Source: Rhodocyclaceae bacterium (lineage in GTDB: Bacteria > Pseudomonadota > Gammaproteobacteria > Burkholderiales > Rhodocyclaceae). From it: DNA of 64,000 bases. The stretch is from assembly GCA_028713915.1 (NCBI GenBank), contig JAQTNK010000002.1:1-64000 (forward strand). Reading direction: 5' to 3'. The position numbers were made by a program, and so were the translations under genes. Under the pieces are notes generated by a model. That model was not told the origin of the DNA. It did not search any database and saw nothing but the letters and a program-made list of their open reading frames with translations. Positions 43,328-52,444 of the stretch are shown here, in pieces. Within the stretch, counting starts at the first letter, position 1. The number at the start of each line of letters is the position of its first letter.

Positions 43328-44353
43328 TCAGCTGGCAATAGTTCCAGTCGCGCGGCGCAGAAACTCGAGGTTATCGTCCGAGAACGCCCCAAGGTCGAAT
43401 TCGCGCCACATGGCCTCGTTGATTACGCTGGCGGCCGGTGGATTCTCCGCCTGTAACAGCTTCGCCGCTGCAACGCCGGTTGCCCATTCCCCAGACCGGT
43501 GCGCAAAGTTCAGCACGATGTGCCCTGGATCAATCTGCCGTGATATTCCGTGGTCAAACGCCGCCTTCGCGAGCGTCGGGGCGTTTACCATCTCTTCCGA
43601 AACACGATAGGAAGCGTCGGGACGGCCGTTCAGCAGTTCAATCGCGAAGGCGTCTGCCGCCCTTTCGTCGAGGTCGGGATCCTCCATCGCGTAGGACTCC
43701 TTGCCCAGTTCCTCGTCGACCAATATCTCGTCGGGTTCGACGTGACCGAGAGCGACGTGCGCCACCTCGTGCGCGAGAACGAACAGCTGCCATGCCCAGA
43801 GGTCCGTGCTCTTCGACAGGACGATCACGGGCCGATCGTCGGTTTGGACCACCATGCCATCCATCTTTGACACGCCCTGGCCGATCTCGGCAAGATAGAC
43901 GACTGGAACGCCATGCGCCCAGCAGCACATCAGTAGGTTCCGAAGCCCTAGCCACTTTCCGGGGAAATCGGTTAAGACGACTTGGCGAAGAGCCGGTGCG
44001 GCATTGGGGAACGGTGAGAAAGGTATATGACAGGCGGCCGCTATGGATTCGGCAACGGCAACGGCGACGGCCGTGGCAGCCGTCAGGTTCTTTGATCTGC
44101 TTGGAATGGAACGCTTGTACTTGGTATCTCGCCGCCGTAGGGCCTCGATATGTGGCGTTCTCGAGAACAGCGAAGTAGGACGAAGGCCGAGGCGCTTGGC
44201 CAGGATCGTCGCAACCTCCGCGGACGCCGCTTCGTCCGACAGGACGTCTGCCGTCACCCAATCCGGCAGCAGCAGCCTCTGTAGGTCACGTGGATAGCCG
44301 GCCGCTTCTAGCGAGCCAAATATCGAGGTAATCCGATTTGATGGGGCCGTCAT
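43328..44353 (-). CDS. ImmA/IrrE-type metallopeptidase
   Basis: A 341-residue protein whose central region carries the zinc motif HEVAH (HExxH) in FVLAHEVAHVALGH, followed by an acidic E/D segment (DLDERAADAFAIELL) for the third ligand. ImmA/IrrE proteases cleave HTH repressors to switch on phage, ICE or TA genes. The gene lies one base after the HTH gene, so the HTH protein is the likely substrate. The N-terminal ~170 residues are long for the family and may bind a signal. Confidence 0.82.
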   Translation of the reverse strand: MTAPSNRITSIFGSLEAAGYPRDLQRLLLPDWVTADVLSDEAASAEVATILAKRLGLRPTSLFSRTPHIEALRRRDTKYKRSIPSRSKNLTAATAVAVAVAESIAAACHIPFSPFPNAAPALRQVVLTDFPGKWLGLRNLLMCCWAHGVPVVYLAEIGQGVSKMDGMVVQTDDRPVIVLSKSTDLWAWQLFVLAHEVAHVALGHVEPDEILVDEELGKESYAMEDPDLDERAADAFAIELLNGRPDASYRVSEEMVNAPTLAKAAFDHGISRQIDPGHIVLNFAHRSGEWATGVAAAKLLQAENPPAASVINEAMWREFDLGAFSDDNLEFLRRATGTIAS

Positions 44354-44354
44354 G

Positions 44355-44717
44355 TCACTCTCCTACGTTCCCATGTGCTGGGTCGTGCAGACCTTTCAGT
44401 CCCTTGATCACAACTAGCAAAGCACGGCCATGCGTCTCCGTTCCATCCCACGCATCGATGATGGCATTGCGAAGTTGCTCATTGTATCCGCGCAGGCCTT
44501 TCGCTGCGCCGACGGGGATACCGTAGAAACTGCATAGCTTACTGAATGGCTCGCTGCCCCGGGACCGTACTCCTTGTAAACTGCGCAGCCGCGATACCGT
44601 CGGTTGACTAACGCCAGCGCGCCGCGCTATTTCGCTATCAGAGCGCGTATCCGACTTAATTCGTGCCACCAACTGCTGGGCGACATCGTTGCTTTTTCCG
44701 ACTTTCATCCTATTCAT
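44355..44717 (-). CDS. HTH (Xre-like) repressor-type protein
   Basis: A 120-residue protein with a short HTH (SDSEIARRAGVSQPTVSRLR) near residues 25-45 and an unassigned C-terminus. It is first in the HTH-ImmA-PIN unit and divergent from the 44778 gene across only 60 bases, so it probably represses both promoters. The start at 44717 lies almost on a TATAAT-like sequence and has no ribosome-binding site, so translation may be leaderless or start three codons later. Confidence 0.75.
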   Translation of the reverse strand: MNRMKVGKSNDVAQQLVARIKSDTRSDSEIARRAGVSQPTVSRLRSLQGVRSRGSEPFSKLCSFYGIPVGAAKGLRGYNEQLRNAIIDAWDGTETHGRALLVVIKGLKGLHDPAHGNVGE

Positions 44718-44777
44718 TATAACTATACAATAGAGACAATTGAATTGGGCGTGTTACAATCTTTTTGGGGGAAATCA
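44718..44777. promoter_or_regulatory. Short divergent promoter region
   Basis: This 60-base region between divergent genes holds -10-like TATAAT/TATAGT on the minus side and TACAAT on the plus side, and three ACAAT units in one orientation. GGGGGAA lies just before the plus-strand ATG. The HTH product is the likely regulator. Confidence 0.4.
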
Positions 44778-45569
44778 ATGACACCAAAGCAACTACCGCC
44801 CGCCTTCTGTTGGACAAAGATGGGCACCGAATCCGGCGAAGATCTTTCGCACATCATCCTCAGAAAAGAATGGGAACGACGCCTTGGTGGAGGGCGTTTC
44901 CTCTGGGGAATCGGTCAGTCGCTCGGCACCAATGCCGACGCGGCCGCGACAGGCGGGAATCCCCTGACGGCGGTTTTTTCACCCATGCCGAGCAAGCCGA
45001 AGGCTATCGATGTGGCACCGGCCGACGTTGTGCTGTGGAACTCGTGGATTGACGCCGCCGGCCAGACCCGGCCTCTACCGCGGCACTCGTTTGTTACAAG
45101 TCGGGCCGAACTTCCTTCCGGTCGCCGCAAGGAGTGCCACTACGCTCTCGTTTGTAGGTCTTCCTCTGAGTTGGGAACGACGAGTGCACTGCGCGTGTCA
45201 CCTCTTTCGCTGCGCAATTTGAGTACGGGCAAGGCGCTTGGCGCATCGCAAGTGACGGCAGTGGTCGCCCATTCGGCGCAAGAATACGTGCAAGATGCCA
45301 AGAGCTACCCCGTGAGTTTCATCGTCGACTTGGAGGCACCCTTCTTCCTGCGGCTTGCCAGTCCGACGTTGCTGAGGCGGCGCGATTTAGAACGAGCAGC
45401 GGAGATTGTGCGAGCTGGTGATATGGATGATTGGGCTTCATTGGTATCCGGTTTGCGTTCGCCAACTCCAGCGGACAAGCCACAGGGCCGTACCATCGAC
45501 ATGTTTCAGGTGGTCTTGCCGCTCTGCGAAAACGTTTTGGAAGAGGCCGGCGTAGCTGCATTTGCTTAG
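44778..45569 (+). CDS. Unknown protein of the polyamine-like cluster
   Basis: A 263-residue protein. The ATG at 44778 has GGGGGAA upstream; the longer in-frame extension to 44604 overlaps the divergent gene and is not protein-like. It has a FLWGIGQSLG segment near residue 50 and ends in an acidic helix. I recognise no family. The gene sits between the HTH-ImmA-PIN unit and the kinase-like gene, and may be controlled by the same repressor. Confidence 0.6.
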   Translation: MTPKQLPPAFCWTKMGTESGEDLSHIILRKEWERRLGGGRFLWGIGQSLGTNADAAATGGNPLTAVFSPMPSKPKAIDVAPADVVLWNSWIDAAGQTRPLPRHSFVTSRAELPSGRRKECHYALVCRSSSELGTTSALRVSPLSLRNLSTGKALGASQVTAVVAHSAQEYVQDAKSYPVSFIVDLEAPFFLRLASPTLLRRRDLERAAEIVRAGDMDDWASLVSGLRSPTPADKPQGRTIDMFQVVLPLCENVLEEAGVAAFA

Positions 45570-45619
45570 GCGCGCTGTTGGGCCACCCGGCGCAAGTGGT
45601 AGTCACTTGGAGGAGCAGC

Positions 45620-46210
45620 ATGGGAAGGGTGATCTATCTCACTGGGGCCCCCGCCGCCGGTAAATCGACGCTGTGTGCTGGTCTCCAGAAGCGCGCGCCG
45701 AGTCTGCTGCTGTTCTCATATAGCGCCCTTCTACGCGAGCATCTGCGACAGCGAGATGGCGCGGCGATCGGAGCCGCCGAGATTAGGGAAAAGTCGTCAT
45801 GCATCGTTTCGCGCGAGGACGTAATGGCGGTCGATGCACGGCTGATCAATGAGGTGAACGCCAAGCGTGGCACGCACGACATTCTGATTGATAGCCATCC
45901 GGTGACGAAAGAGTCGTACGGTTTCCGGGTGACGCCTTTCAAGAGAGAGCAACTTCATGCGCTGTCTCCTGACGCGATCGTCTGCCTCTATGCGTCCCCA
46001 GACGTCTTGCGTGAGCGGATCAATATGGCTCCCGATGGTCGTCCATTGCCGTCAATTTTCGAGATTGGCTTACACGTCCATATGCAGGCCGCCGTGGCCG
46101 CGCAATACTCAGTTGAAGTGGGGCGCACGTGCTACCTCTTTGACAGCGGCGTGAATTCGGACGCTTTGGTGGATGCCGTGTGGCCCATTCTGCGAATGAC
46201 ACCACGGTAG
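45620..46210 (+). CDS. P-loop nucleotide-kinase-like ATP-binding protein
   Basis: A 196-residue protein with a strong ribosome-binding site (GGAGGAGC). The Walker A TGAPAAGKST lies at residues 8-17, and an adenylate-kinase-type fold follows with a DILIDSHP segment and a lid-like RINMAPDGR segment. This resembles archaeal-type adenylate kinases or small AAA_33/AAA_18 kinases. Substrate unknown. It is the last gene of the cluster and could phosphorylate a nucleotide or small molecule in the same system. Confidence 0.7.
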   Translation: MGRVIYLTGAPAAGKSTLCAGLQKRAPSLLLFSYSALLREHLRQRDGAAIGAAEIREKSSCIVSREDVMAVDARLINEVNAKRGTHDILIDSHPVTKESYGFRVTPFKREQLHALSPDAIVCLYASPDVLRERINMAPDGRPLPSIFEIGLHVHMQAAVAAQYSVEVGRTCYLFDSGVNSDALVDAVWPILRMTPR

Positions 46211-46883
46211 GGGTGACCGGGCTTGGACCGTGTACGATTTTCGATGGTCAGGAGTTCGAGTGTTGAATCCGGGATCGAACTCGTGGCCGACTCCCGTCGT
46301 CGCATTACCCGCTGTTACCCTCGCCCGGCAAGATTGCCGCACTGATTCAGATATTTCTCAGTTGTCATGTCGCCCCAGCACCACCAATAACCAAAGGCCA
46401 GACTCTGTGCTCTGGCCTTTGTTCTTTCGCCGCAACGCCAGCGGTAGCGCGGCTTCCGAGATTTGTGCGAAGGTGGGCACCTGCGCGAAATTTCGGTTTT
46501 CGGTGTTATTTCCTCTTTCTGCGCTCTCTGTTCTCTGTTTCTGCGACGGTGGCCTTCGCACGACCCCAAGTATTCATGCGGGTTTCCAGCCGCGAGCATG
46601 AGATGTAACTCAGTTGGCGGTAGCGACCGGATCAGAAAACACAGAGTGGCCTTCTGCGAGAACGGCAGCTCAACTTTCCGTTGCTGCCGGTCGATTCCGC
46701 GGCAAGCTGTCAGTCAGAAGGCAAATCTAACGGTTGCTTCCGGAAAAGTTGAGCTTCAGCAGTCGGCCAATTGCGGTCCTTGGCAATCCAGCCCGACTGC
46801 GGTCATTGATGGAAACGGCACTTGGCGCGCAACTAATCTGCTGAAATAGTTTCCAATGGTTTCTTGATCTCTTGTGGCTTGCA
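46211..46883. other. Intergenic region with terminator
   Basis: A ~670-base gap between the kinase-like gene and the GAF-GGDEF-EAL gene. It holds the strong hairpin terminator at 46393-46420 and a perfect 8-bp inverted repeat GAGTTCGA/TCGAACTC at 46252-46282. A CCCCAGCACCACCA stretch near 46370 looks like a tRNA 3' end, but no T-arm or full tRNA fold is present. The frames here look like chance reading and are not annotated. Confidence 0.45.
46393..46420. terminator. Strong intrinsic terminator-like hairpin
   Basis: A perfect 10-bp stem, AAAGGCCAGA/TCTGGCCTTT, with the 8-base loop CTCTGTGC, is followed by GTTCTTTC. The stem starts with A's and ends in T's, so it can act in both directions. 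It lies ~180 bases after the kinase-like gene, which is far. It may instead end an unseen RNA or mark an old tRNA/att site. Confidence 0.75.
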
Positions 46884-49121
46884 ATGAATAGCCGACGCAT
46901 CGCCTGTTACGTTGCGGGCGGGGTATTTCCGTTGCTGACGCTGATTGTGCACTTTAGCGTTCCGGTCAACATCGCCGAGCGACCTCTCCTTGTCCTCTTT
47001 ATACCAGTAGTTATTGTTGTCGCCTTGACTGGTGGTCTCGGTCCCGGACTCCTTGCCACCCTCGTTACAGCGATCATCACGGCGGTGGCATTTACGATAT
47101 CGCCAACCGGCCCGTCGACGATTAGCAGTTTTTTTGATCTGTTCCAATGGCTAATGGTTATCCTCAGTGGCGCTGTAGTCAGCGGACTGGCCGAACAGCT
47201 TCACCGTTCGCGGCAACGGGAAATCACTCGCCGGAAAGAGGCCGAGGCCACGTCCTCCCAGAACCAGCTGCTCTGCGACGCGCTCAAGATCGGAATCGCC
47301 GAGCGCGAGAAAGCGGAGAAGCTGCGCGTCGGCGAGAACCGCATCCTCGAGATGGTGGCCGGCAACAGTTCCCTGGAAGACGCGCTGGCGGACCTGGTGC
47401 AACTTATCGAGTCGCAAGAACCAGGCACACTTTGCTCGATCCTGCTGCTCGCGGCGGATGGCGTGCACATCCGCCGCGGTATCGCCCCCAGTCTTCCAAC
47501 GGCCTTCCTCGATGCCCTCGACGGCATGGCCATCGGACCGTGCGCGGGGGCCTGCGGCACCGCAATGCACCGGCGCGAGCCAGTGGTGGTGAGCGACGTA
47601 TTCGTGGACCCGCTGGTCGCCGACTACCGCGACCTGGCAGCGACCCACGGGTTGCGTGCGTGCTGGTCTACGCCGATCTTGTCCCATGAGGGGCAAGTAC
47701 TTGGCAGTTTCGCCATGTATTACCGCGAGGTTCACAGTCCAAACGTCGCCGAGGTCCAGCTCATCGATCTCGCCACGCACATCGCCCGCATCGCTATTGA
47801 GCACAAGAACGCGGAAGAGCGCATCCACTACATGGCGGACCACGACGCGCTGACCGGCTTGGCCACCCGCACCGTACTGCGCGACCGGGTGCAGCAGGCC
47901 ATCGCCCAGGCGCATCGTAATGACTGCATGGTGGCGATGCTGTTCATCGATCTCGACAACTTCAAGCACATTAACGATTCCCTCGGCCACCGCATCGGCG
48001 ACCATTTGCTCCAGGAGACGGCCGATCGCCTCACGCGCAGCCTGCGCGAAGGCGACAGCGTCGCCCGTATCGGCGGCGACGAATTCGTCATCGTGTTGCC
48101 GGCACTCACCGAGGCGGCCGCGGCCGCCCGCGCCGCAGCCAAGGTGGTGGCGGCCCTGGCGCAGCCCTTCGCCATCAACGATCATGAACTGCACGTCTCC
48201 GGCAGTGTCGGCATCAGCCTCTATCCGGCGAACGGCGCCGACGTGGATTCCCTAATGCGTGCCGCGGATTCGGCCATGTATCACGCCAAGGAGAAGGGGC
48301 GCAGCAACTACCAGTTCTTCACGCCGCGCCTCAATCAGGCGGTGCAGCGGCAGCAGGCCATTGCCAACGGCCTGCGCCAGGCCCTGGCGCGCGGCGACTT
48401 CCTGCTCCATTACCAGCCCCAGGTGGACTTCGAAAGCGGCCGGATTGTTTCAGCCGAAGCCCTGCTGCGTTGGCGGCAACCGGGGACGGACCCGATTCGT
48501 TCGAGCGAATTCATTCCCGTCGCGGAGGAAACAGGGCTGATCCTGCCTATCGGCGAATGGGCGCTGCGCGAAGCCTGCAAGCAACTCAAGCGCTGGCGCA
48601 CGGCCGGCCATCCCGACCTACGTATCGCCGTCAATCTTTCGGTACGCCAGTTCCACCAGACCGGCCTCGAGGAAATGACGGCGCATATTCTCGAAGCGAG
48701 CGGCCTGCCTGCCATGGCGCTCGATCTCGAAATCACCGAAAGCCTGCTGATGCTGAAAAATCCCGAGAACCTGAGCACCATGGAAGGGCTCGTCAACATG
48801 GGGGTCGAACTGTCACTCGACGATTTCGGCACCGGCTATTCGAGTCTTGCCTACCTGCAGCGCTTTCCGATACATGGGCTCAAGATCGACCAGTCCTTCG
48901 TCAACGGCATCGGCCGCGACGATCGCGATACGGCGATCGTCACCGCAATTCTCGCCATGGCGCAGAGCCTGCACCTCAAAGTCATCGCCGAAGGCGTGGA
49001 AACCGCTGGCCAGGAAGCCTTTCTCAAAACCCATGGCTGCCAGGCGGCTCAGGGCTATTACTACAGCGCTCCGGTCGCGGCCGAGGCCTTTGCCGCAATG
49101 CTGGAGCGCGCGGCGGCCTGA
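46884..49121 (+). CDS. GAF-GGDEF-EAL c-di-GMP protein with membrane N-terminus
   Basis: A 745-residue protein. Residues 1-115 hold several membrane segments in a DUF4118-like sensor (PVVIVVALTGGLGPGLLATL pattern). A GAF domain follows (about 155-300, GPCAGACGTAMHRREPV), then GGDEF (RIGGDEFVIVLP), then EAL (AEALLRW, DDFGTGYSSLAYL, AEGVET). Both enzymatic domains look intact, so it could make or break c-di-GMP, with one side possibly regulatory. The start is the ATG at 46884; a TTG four codons upstream is possible. Confidence 0.92.
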   Translation: MNSRRIACYVAGGVFPLLTLIVHFSVPVNIAERPLLVLFIPVVIVVALTGGLGPGLLATLVTAIITAVAFTISPTGPSTISSFFDLFQWLMVILSGAVVSGLAEQLHRSRQREITRRKEAEATSSQNQLLCDALKIGIAEREKAEKLRVGENRILEMVAGNSSLEDALADLVQLIESQEPGTLCSILLLAADGVHIRRGIAPSLPTAFLDALDGMAIGPCAGACGTAMHRREPVVVSDVFVDPLVADYRDLAATHGLRACWSTPILSHEGQVLGSFAMYYREVHSPNVAEVQLIDLATHIARIAIEHKNAEERIHYMADHDALTGLATRTVLRDRVQQAIAQAHRNDCMVAMLFIDLDNFKHINDSLGHRIGDHLLQETADRLTRSLREGDSVARIGGDEFVIVLPALTEAAAAARAAAKVVAALAQPFAINDHELHVSGSVGISLYPANGADVDSLMRAADSAMYHAKEKGRSNYQFFTPRLNQAVQRQQAIANGLRQALARGDFLLHYQPQVDFESGRIVSAEALLRWRQPGTDPIRSSEFIPVAEETGLILPIGEWALREACKQLKRWRTAGHPDLRIAVNLSVRQFHQTGLEEMTAHILEASGLPAMALDLEITESLLMLKNPENLSTMEGLVNMGVELSLDDFGTGYSSLAYLQRFPIHGLKIDQSFVNGIGRDDRDTAIVTAILAMAQSLHLKVIAEGVETAGQEAFLKTHGCQAAQGYYYSAPVAAEAFAAMLERAAA

Positions 49122-49148
49122 TACCGTTGTGGTTTTGAAGCGAGTCTG

Positions 49149-49815
49149 CTAGTCGTTGTTTGTCCTGAGATCCTTCAATCTCGTCATCTTGGCCGTAACG
49201 GCCTCGGCGTCGGAGAACAGGGTGCTTTCCGTCTCTGTCCAAGCCCAGCTCGCCGACCAGCACGACGAATTCGTCGCCGCTGAGACGGCCCACCATGTCG
49301 CTATTGGAAAGGCAACCGGCGATCCGTCGGGTGACCTCCGTCAAGGCCTCATCTGCAGGTTCTGCAGGTTCGGCATCCCGTCAAGGGATCGAAGAAGTAC
49401 AGGCTGTGGATCGTCGAACGCCGCATCGTGGCGCCCCGATTGCAGCACCTTCGGGGTCTTGCCCACGATTTCCGGCGCGCCGTATCTGGTGATCTCCTCG
49501 AACGCCTGGTTGACGCGCAGGATGACGCCTCTGGCGTTCGTGATGAAGACCGCTTGCTTGGAGGCGAAGGGCGACCGCCGCAATCTGCAGTTCCCTTTCT
49601 CGGGCGGCGCTTTCTGCGCGCAGCTGGTCTACCAATCGGCTCACCAGGCCGTAAAGCAATGCACTGGTGGCAGCGACGAACAGCCAGCCTTTCGCAGTAC
49701 CGAGGACCGCGTAAGTCGGTTGGTCCGCGGCGAACACAGCGAGCAGCCAGTCGGACAGCGCGATCAGGCACGGCGGTTCCCTTGGCTCTGAAGGGCCGGA
49801 AGCCGATGACCGCCT
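49149..49815 (-). pseudogene. Decayed membrane-PAS-GGDEF gene
   Basis: The minus strand holds three parts in different frames, in the order of a normal diguanylate cyclase. A membrane end (AKGWLFVAATSALLYGL, about 49640-49700) is followed by a PAS region (ITNARGVILRVNQAF, 49341-49583). A GGDEF piece follows (GRLSGDEFVVLVGEL, about 49230-49320). The final frame ends at a stop at 49149-49151 after another frameshift. Frameshifts and missing N- and mid-GGDEF parts show that it is not a working gene. It lies downstream of a related intact gene on the same strand. Confidence 0.75.
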
Positions 49816-49866
49816 GCTGAGCGCGGCCTCGTGCGATAACGGAAATGGAACGCCGGATTCCTGCCG

Positions 49867-51180
49867 TCAGCGTTCCGTGTATTGCCGGGGGGAGGTGCAT
49901 ACCCGGTTCCGACCGCTTTCCTTGGCGAAATACAGCGCCTCGTCGGCGCGCTTTAGCAGGTCTTCCAGCCTCGTATCCTCGCCCGACAAGGCCGACAGGC
50001 CGAAGCTTGCGGTGATCGAAACCGGCTCCTGCCCGGTCTGGACAATCGGGTGCGACGCCACGGCTTCACGCACCCTTTCGGTCCAACGCACCGCATCGTC
50101 CAATACCGTCTCGGGCAAGACCACCAGGAATTCCTCGCCTCCCCACCGGCAGAAGACGTCAATATCGCGCAGCGTTTTCGAGACGGTGTCGACGACCGAC
50201 GTGAGAACAAGGTCGCCGCAGGCATGGCCGTAGGCGTCGTTGACGGCCTTGAACTGATCGAGATCGAACATCGCGACTGTCAATGAATGGCCGAAACGCT
50301 GGCAGCGATGAATTTCGCTGGTGAGCATGGCGTTGCCATGCCGGCGGTTGAATATCCCCGTCAATGCATCATGCGTGGCTGCCTGCTGGAGCCGCTCGAT
50401 CAGTTTGGTGCGCTCCGAAATGTCGCGGATGACCGCCGTCATCTCCATCTCTCCGTCGACCTGGATCTTCGAAATCGGCACCTCCAGCGGGACTTCACTG
50501 CCGTCCCGTCGCAGTCCATGGACCGAGGAGCGCGGCTGCATCGGTCGCACCGCGGTGGGCGAGTGGCGGAACGAATCGACATACTGCGCATGGCTGTCGC
50601 GGAAGCGCTGCGGAATGATCGTCCGCAAATCCTCGCCCACGACCGGCATGCCGCCGGCGATACCGAAGATTTCGCGGGCCGCTTCATTGATCATCCGGAT
50701 CTTCTGATCCTTGTCGATGGTGATGATGCCGTCGTAGGCCGTCTCGACGACCGCCTCGAAGCGCTGCCGGGCTACGTCCAGCTTTTGCTCGAGGAGCTTC
50801 TTCTCCGTGATCTCGATCATCGTGACGATCATGCGCCGGTTGCCGCCGCCATCGGCGATGAGGGGCGATACCACGAAGCGCCACCACCGGCTTGCGCCTT
50901 CGCGCTCAATAACGACTTCGGCGTCCTTCGGCCGGTTCTCCGCCACGCTGAGTTCCATGCTGAAACGCATCTGTTTCTCGATGTAGCGCGGGAGGAATTC
51001 CCCCAGAGACAGCCCGATGCAGTCGATGACGGATCGTGCCGACACCTCCTGAAACAGCGAGTTCGCGCTCACGAGCACCGAACTACCAAGCTTCTCCTCT
51101 CGCATCTCGAAGATCGCGAAGGCTGCGCTGATCGTCTCAAGAGAGGACGCAATGTCCTCATGGGTACAAGTTCTGAACAT
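49867..51180 (-). CDS. PAS-GGDEF diguanylate cyclase
   Basis: A 437-residue protein. I placed the start at the ATG at 51180, which has GAGAGGGA upstream, rather than ten codons earlier. It has two PAS-like sensor regions (about 10-140 and 145-270, the second with AYDGIITIDKDQKIRMIN), then a GGDEF domain with the active GGEEF form (RWGGEEFLVVLPE). There is no membrane segment, so it is probably cytoplasmic and senses a small ligand or redox state. It should make c-di-GMP. Confidence 0.9.
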   Translation of the reverse strand: MFRTCTHEDIASSLETISAAFAIFEMREEKLGSSVLVSANSLFQEVSARSVIDCIGLSLGEFLPRYIEKQMRFSMELSVAENRPKDAEVVIEREGASRWWRFVVSPLIADGGGNRRMIVTMIEITEKKLLEQKLDVARQRFEAVVETAYDGIITIDKDQKIRMINEAAREIFGIAGGMPVVGEDLRTIIPQRFRDSHAQYVDSFRHSPTAVRPMQPRSSVHGLRRDGSEVPLEVPISKIQVDGEMEMTAVIRDISERTKLIERLQQAATHDALTGIFNRRHGNAMLTSEIHRCQRFGHSLTVAMFDLDQFKAVNDAYGHACGDLVLTSVVDTVSKTLRDIDVFCRWGGEEFLVVLPETVLDDAVRWTERVREAVASHPIVQTGQEPVSITASFGLSALSGEDTRLEDLLKRADEALYFAKESGRNRVCTSPRQYTER

Positions 51181-51213
51181 CTGGTCCCTCTCTCGGAACC
51201 GCCTCTTCATGGG

Positions 51214-51526
51214 CTACTCCATGAGGGGCAAAGATCTTTGACAACCGTACCTGCCCCATCGTTCGGCAACGACGGAAGAAAACAGACGTGTCGCCTCTTG
51301 GTAACTCCGACCGAGGTCGTCAAGTTGGGAAGAGAAACTCCTCAGCGAGGCCCGTTCCGCTTCGATGCTGTCTGCCGACAACTTGTCTTTAAATTGCGAT
51401 TCGATGGAGTTGGCAACCGCCTGAATGCCCTGGTTGATCTTGGCCACCGCATCTTCGGTCGCAGCCGACAATTTGCGCACTTCATCGGCGACCACGGAGA
51501 AACCGCGGCCTGCATCACGATCACTT
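51214..51526 (-). pseudogene. Fragment of a methyl-accepting chemotaxis protein
   Basis: The minus strand carries the C-terminal part of an MCP signalling domain. It runs AGRGFSVVADEVRKLSA at the upstream end and a helical EIDAERASL-type tail after it. Everything upstream, including sensor, membrane and HAMP parts, is missing. Upstream in-frame sequence hits a stop. The fragment abuts a GGDEF-EAL fragment on the other strand near 51510-51526. Confidence 0.75.
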
Positions 51527-52050
51527 TAGCCTTCTGAACGACGCGCGAACTCGTCAAGCCGGCGACGCTGCCCTGATGGAGGTTGCGAGACGAATCGTTG
51601 GGTGCATTTCCGCCAACGACATGGTAGGTCGCCTGAGTGGTGATGAATTCATCGTGCTCGTCGGGGAACTTGGGACGGACCGGGATCGTGCCGTGCTGCT
51701 TGCTAATGAAATCGCGGAGCGGATCTTAGCCAACATCAAAAGGCCGATGACCCTCGATGAAAACTTGCGGGATTCGTTTCTCGTTGGATGATTTCGGGAC
51801 TGGGTTCTCATCGCTGATCCATCTGCGGCGGATGCCGCTCGATCAATTGAAGATCGATCAGTCGTTCGTGAGTGAAGTGGGGTCGAACGCAAATGATGCT
51901 GCCATCGCCGAAGGAGTGGAAACGGAGGAACAACGATCCTTTCTCGCCATCAATGGCTGTAAGTCGTACCAGGGATTTTTGTTTGGCAGGCCGGCTTCAG
52001 TAGACAGTCTGGAACGCATGATACGAAAGGAGGCGGCAACCCTTCACTGA
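51511..52050 (+). pseudogene. Decayed GGDEF-EAL gene
   Basis: The plus strand starts within a GGDEF domain (DHFSLLNDA onward, then GRLSGDEFIVLVGEL), then stops in frame. A second frame begins within EAL at LDDFGTGFSSL, continues to IDQSFVSEVG, and resumes at IAEGVETEEQ after an internal loss of about twenty residues. The first half of EAL and the start of GGDEF are missing. It cannot make a full enzyme. The fragment abuts the MCP fragment. Confidence 0.8.
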
Positions 52051-52119
52051 TGATCTCTCGCAGGCCTCTTGCGCTCACGCATCGTCTTCCTCAAATTGAA
52101 ATGTAACGCTCATCGGCTT

Positions 52120-52209
52120 GCCCGGGTGCCGCAGTTGCTGGAACTGGGCGTGTTGAAGAAGTCGCCGGGCGGCGGGCGCAGCACCGGCTACCAGCTGGCG
52201 GATCAGTGA
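52120..52209 (+). pseudogene. Winged-helix C-terminal fragment
   Basis: One frame reads PQLLELGVLKKSPGGGRST and YQLADQ then stop. This is the typical end of a winged-helix DNA-binding domain at the C-terminus of Fic-like or ATP-binding proteins. No start or upstream domain remains, so it is a remnant. It lies in the scarred stretch between two decayed genes and the DUF4142 gene. Confidence 0.4.
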
Positions 52210-52444
52210 TTGGATGCCCCCAACTCGACGATACCCACTGCTATGGGGGCGTCTCGGCCGATGCATGGCGCTGAAGCCCCGCTCGCAGACAAGTCTGGGT
52301 CTGGTCCGCCTGGCGGACGACAGAACGCAAGGAACTGAAAGCGGTCCATTGACTACGACGAGATGGCGAGAAACCCGATGTCGCGACCTGGACTTGTAGT
52401 CGACGGGAGGCGATCCCGTGACCCACCAGAAAAGGAGAAACACC

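Noticed and set aside
46252-46376. tRNA gene
   Set aside because: A T-loop-like GTTCGA and a CCACCA-like end exist, but no acceptor stem, anticodon or T-arm pairing can be built.
46230-46601. 123-codon frame and its minus-strand counterpart
   Set aside because: They cross the hairpin terminator, have no ribosome-binding site and look like chance translation of non-coding DNA.
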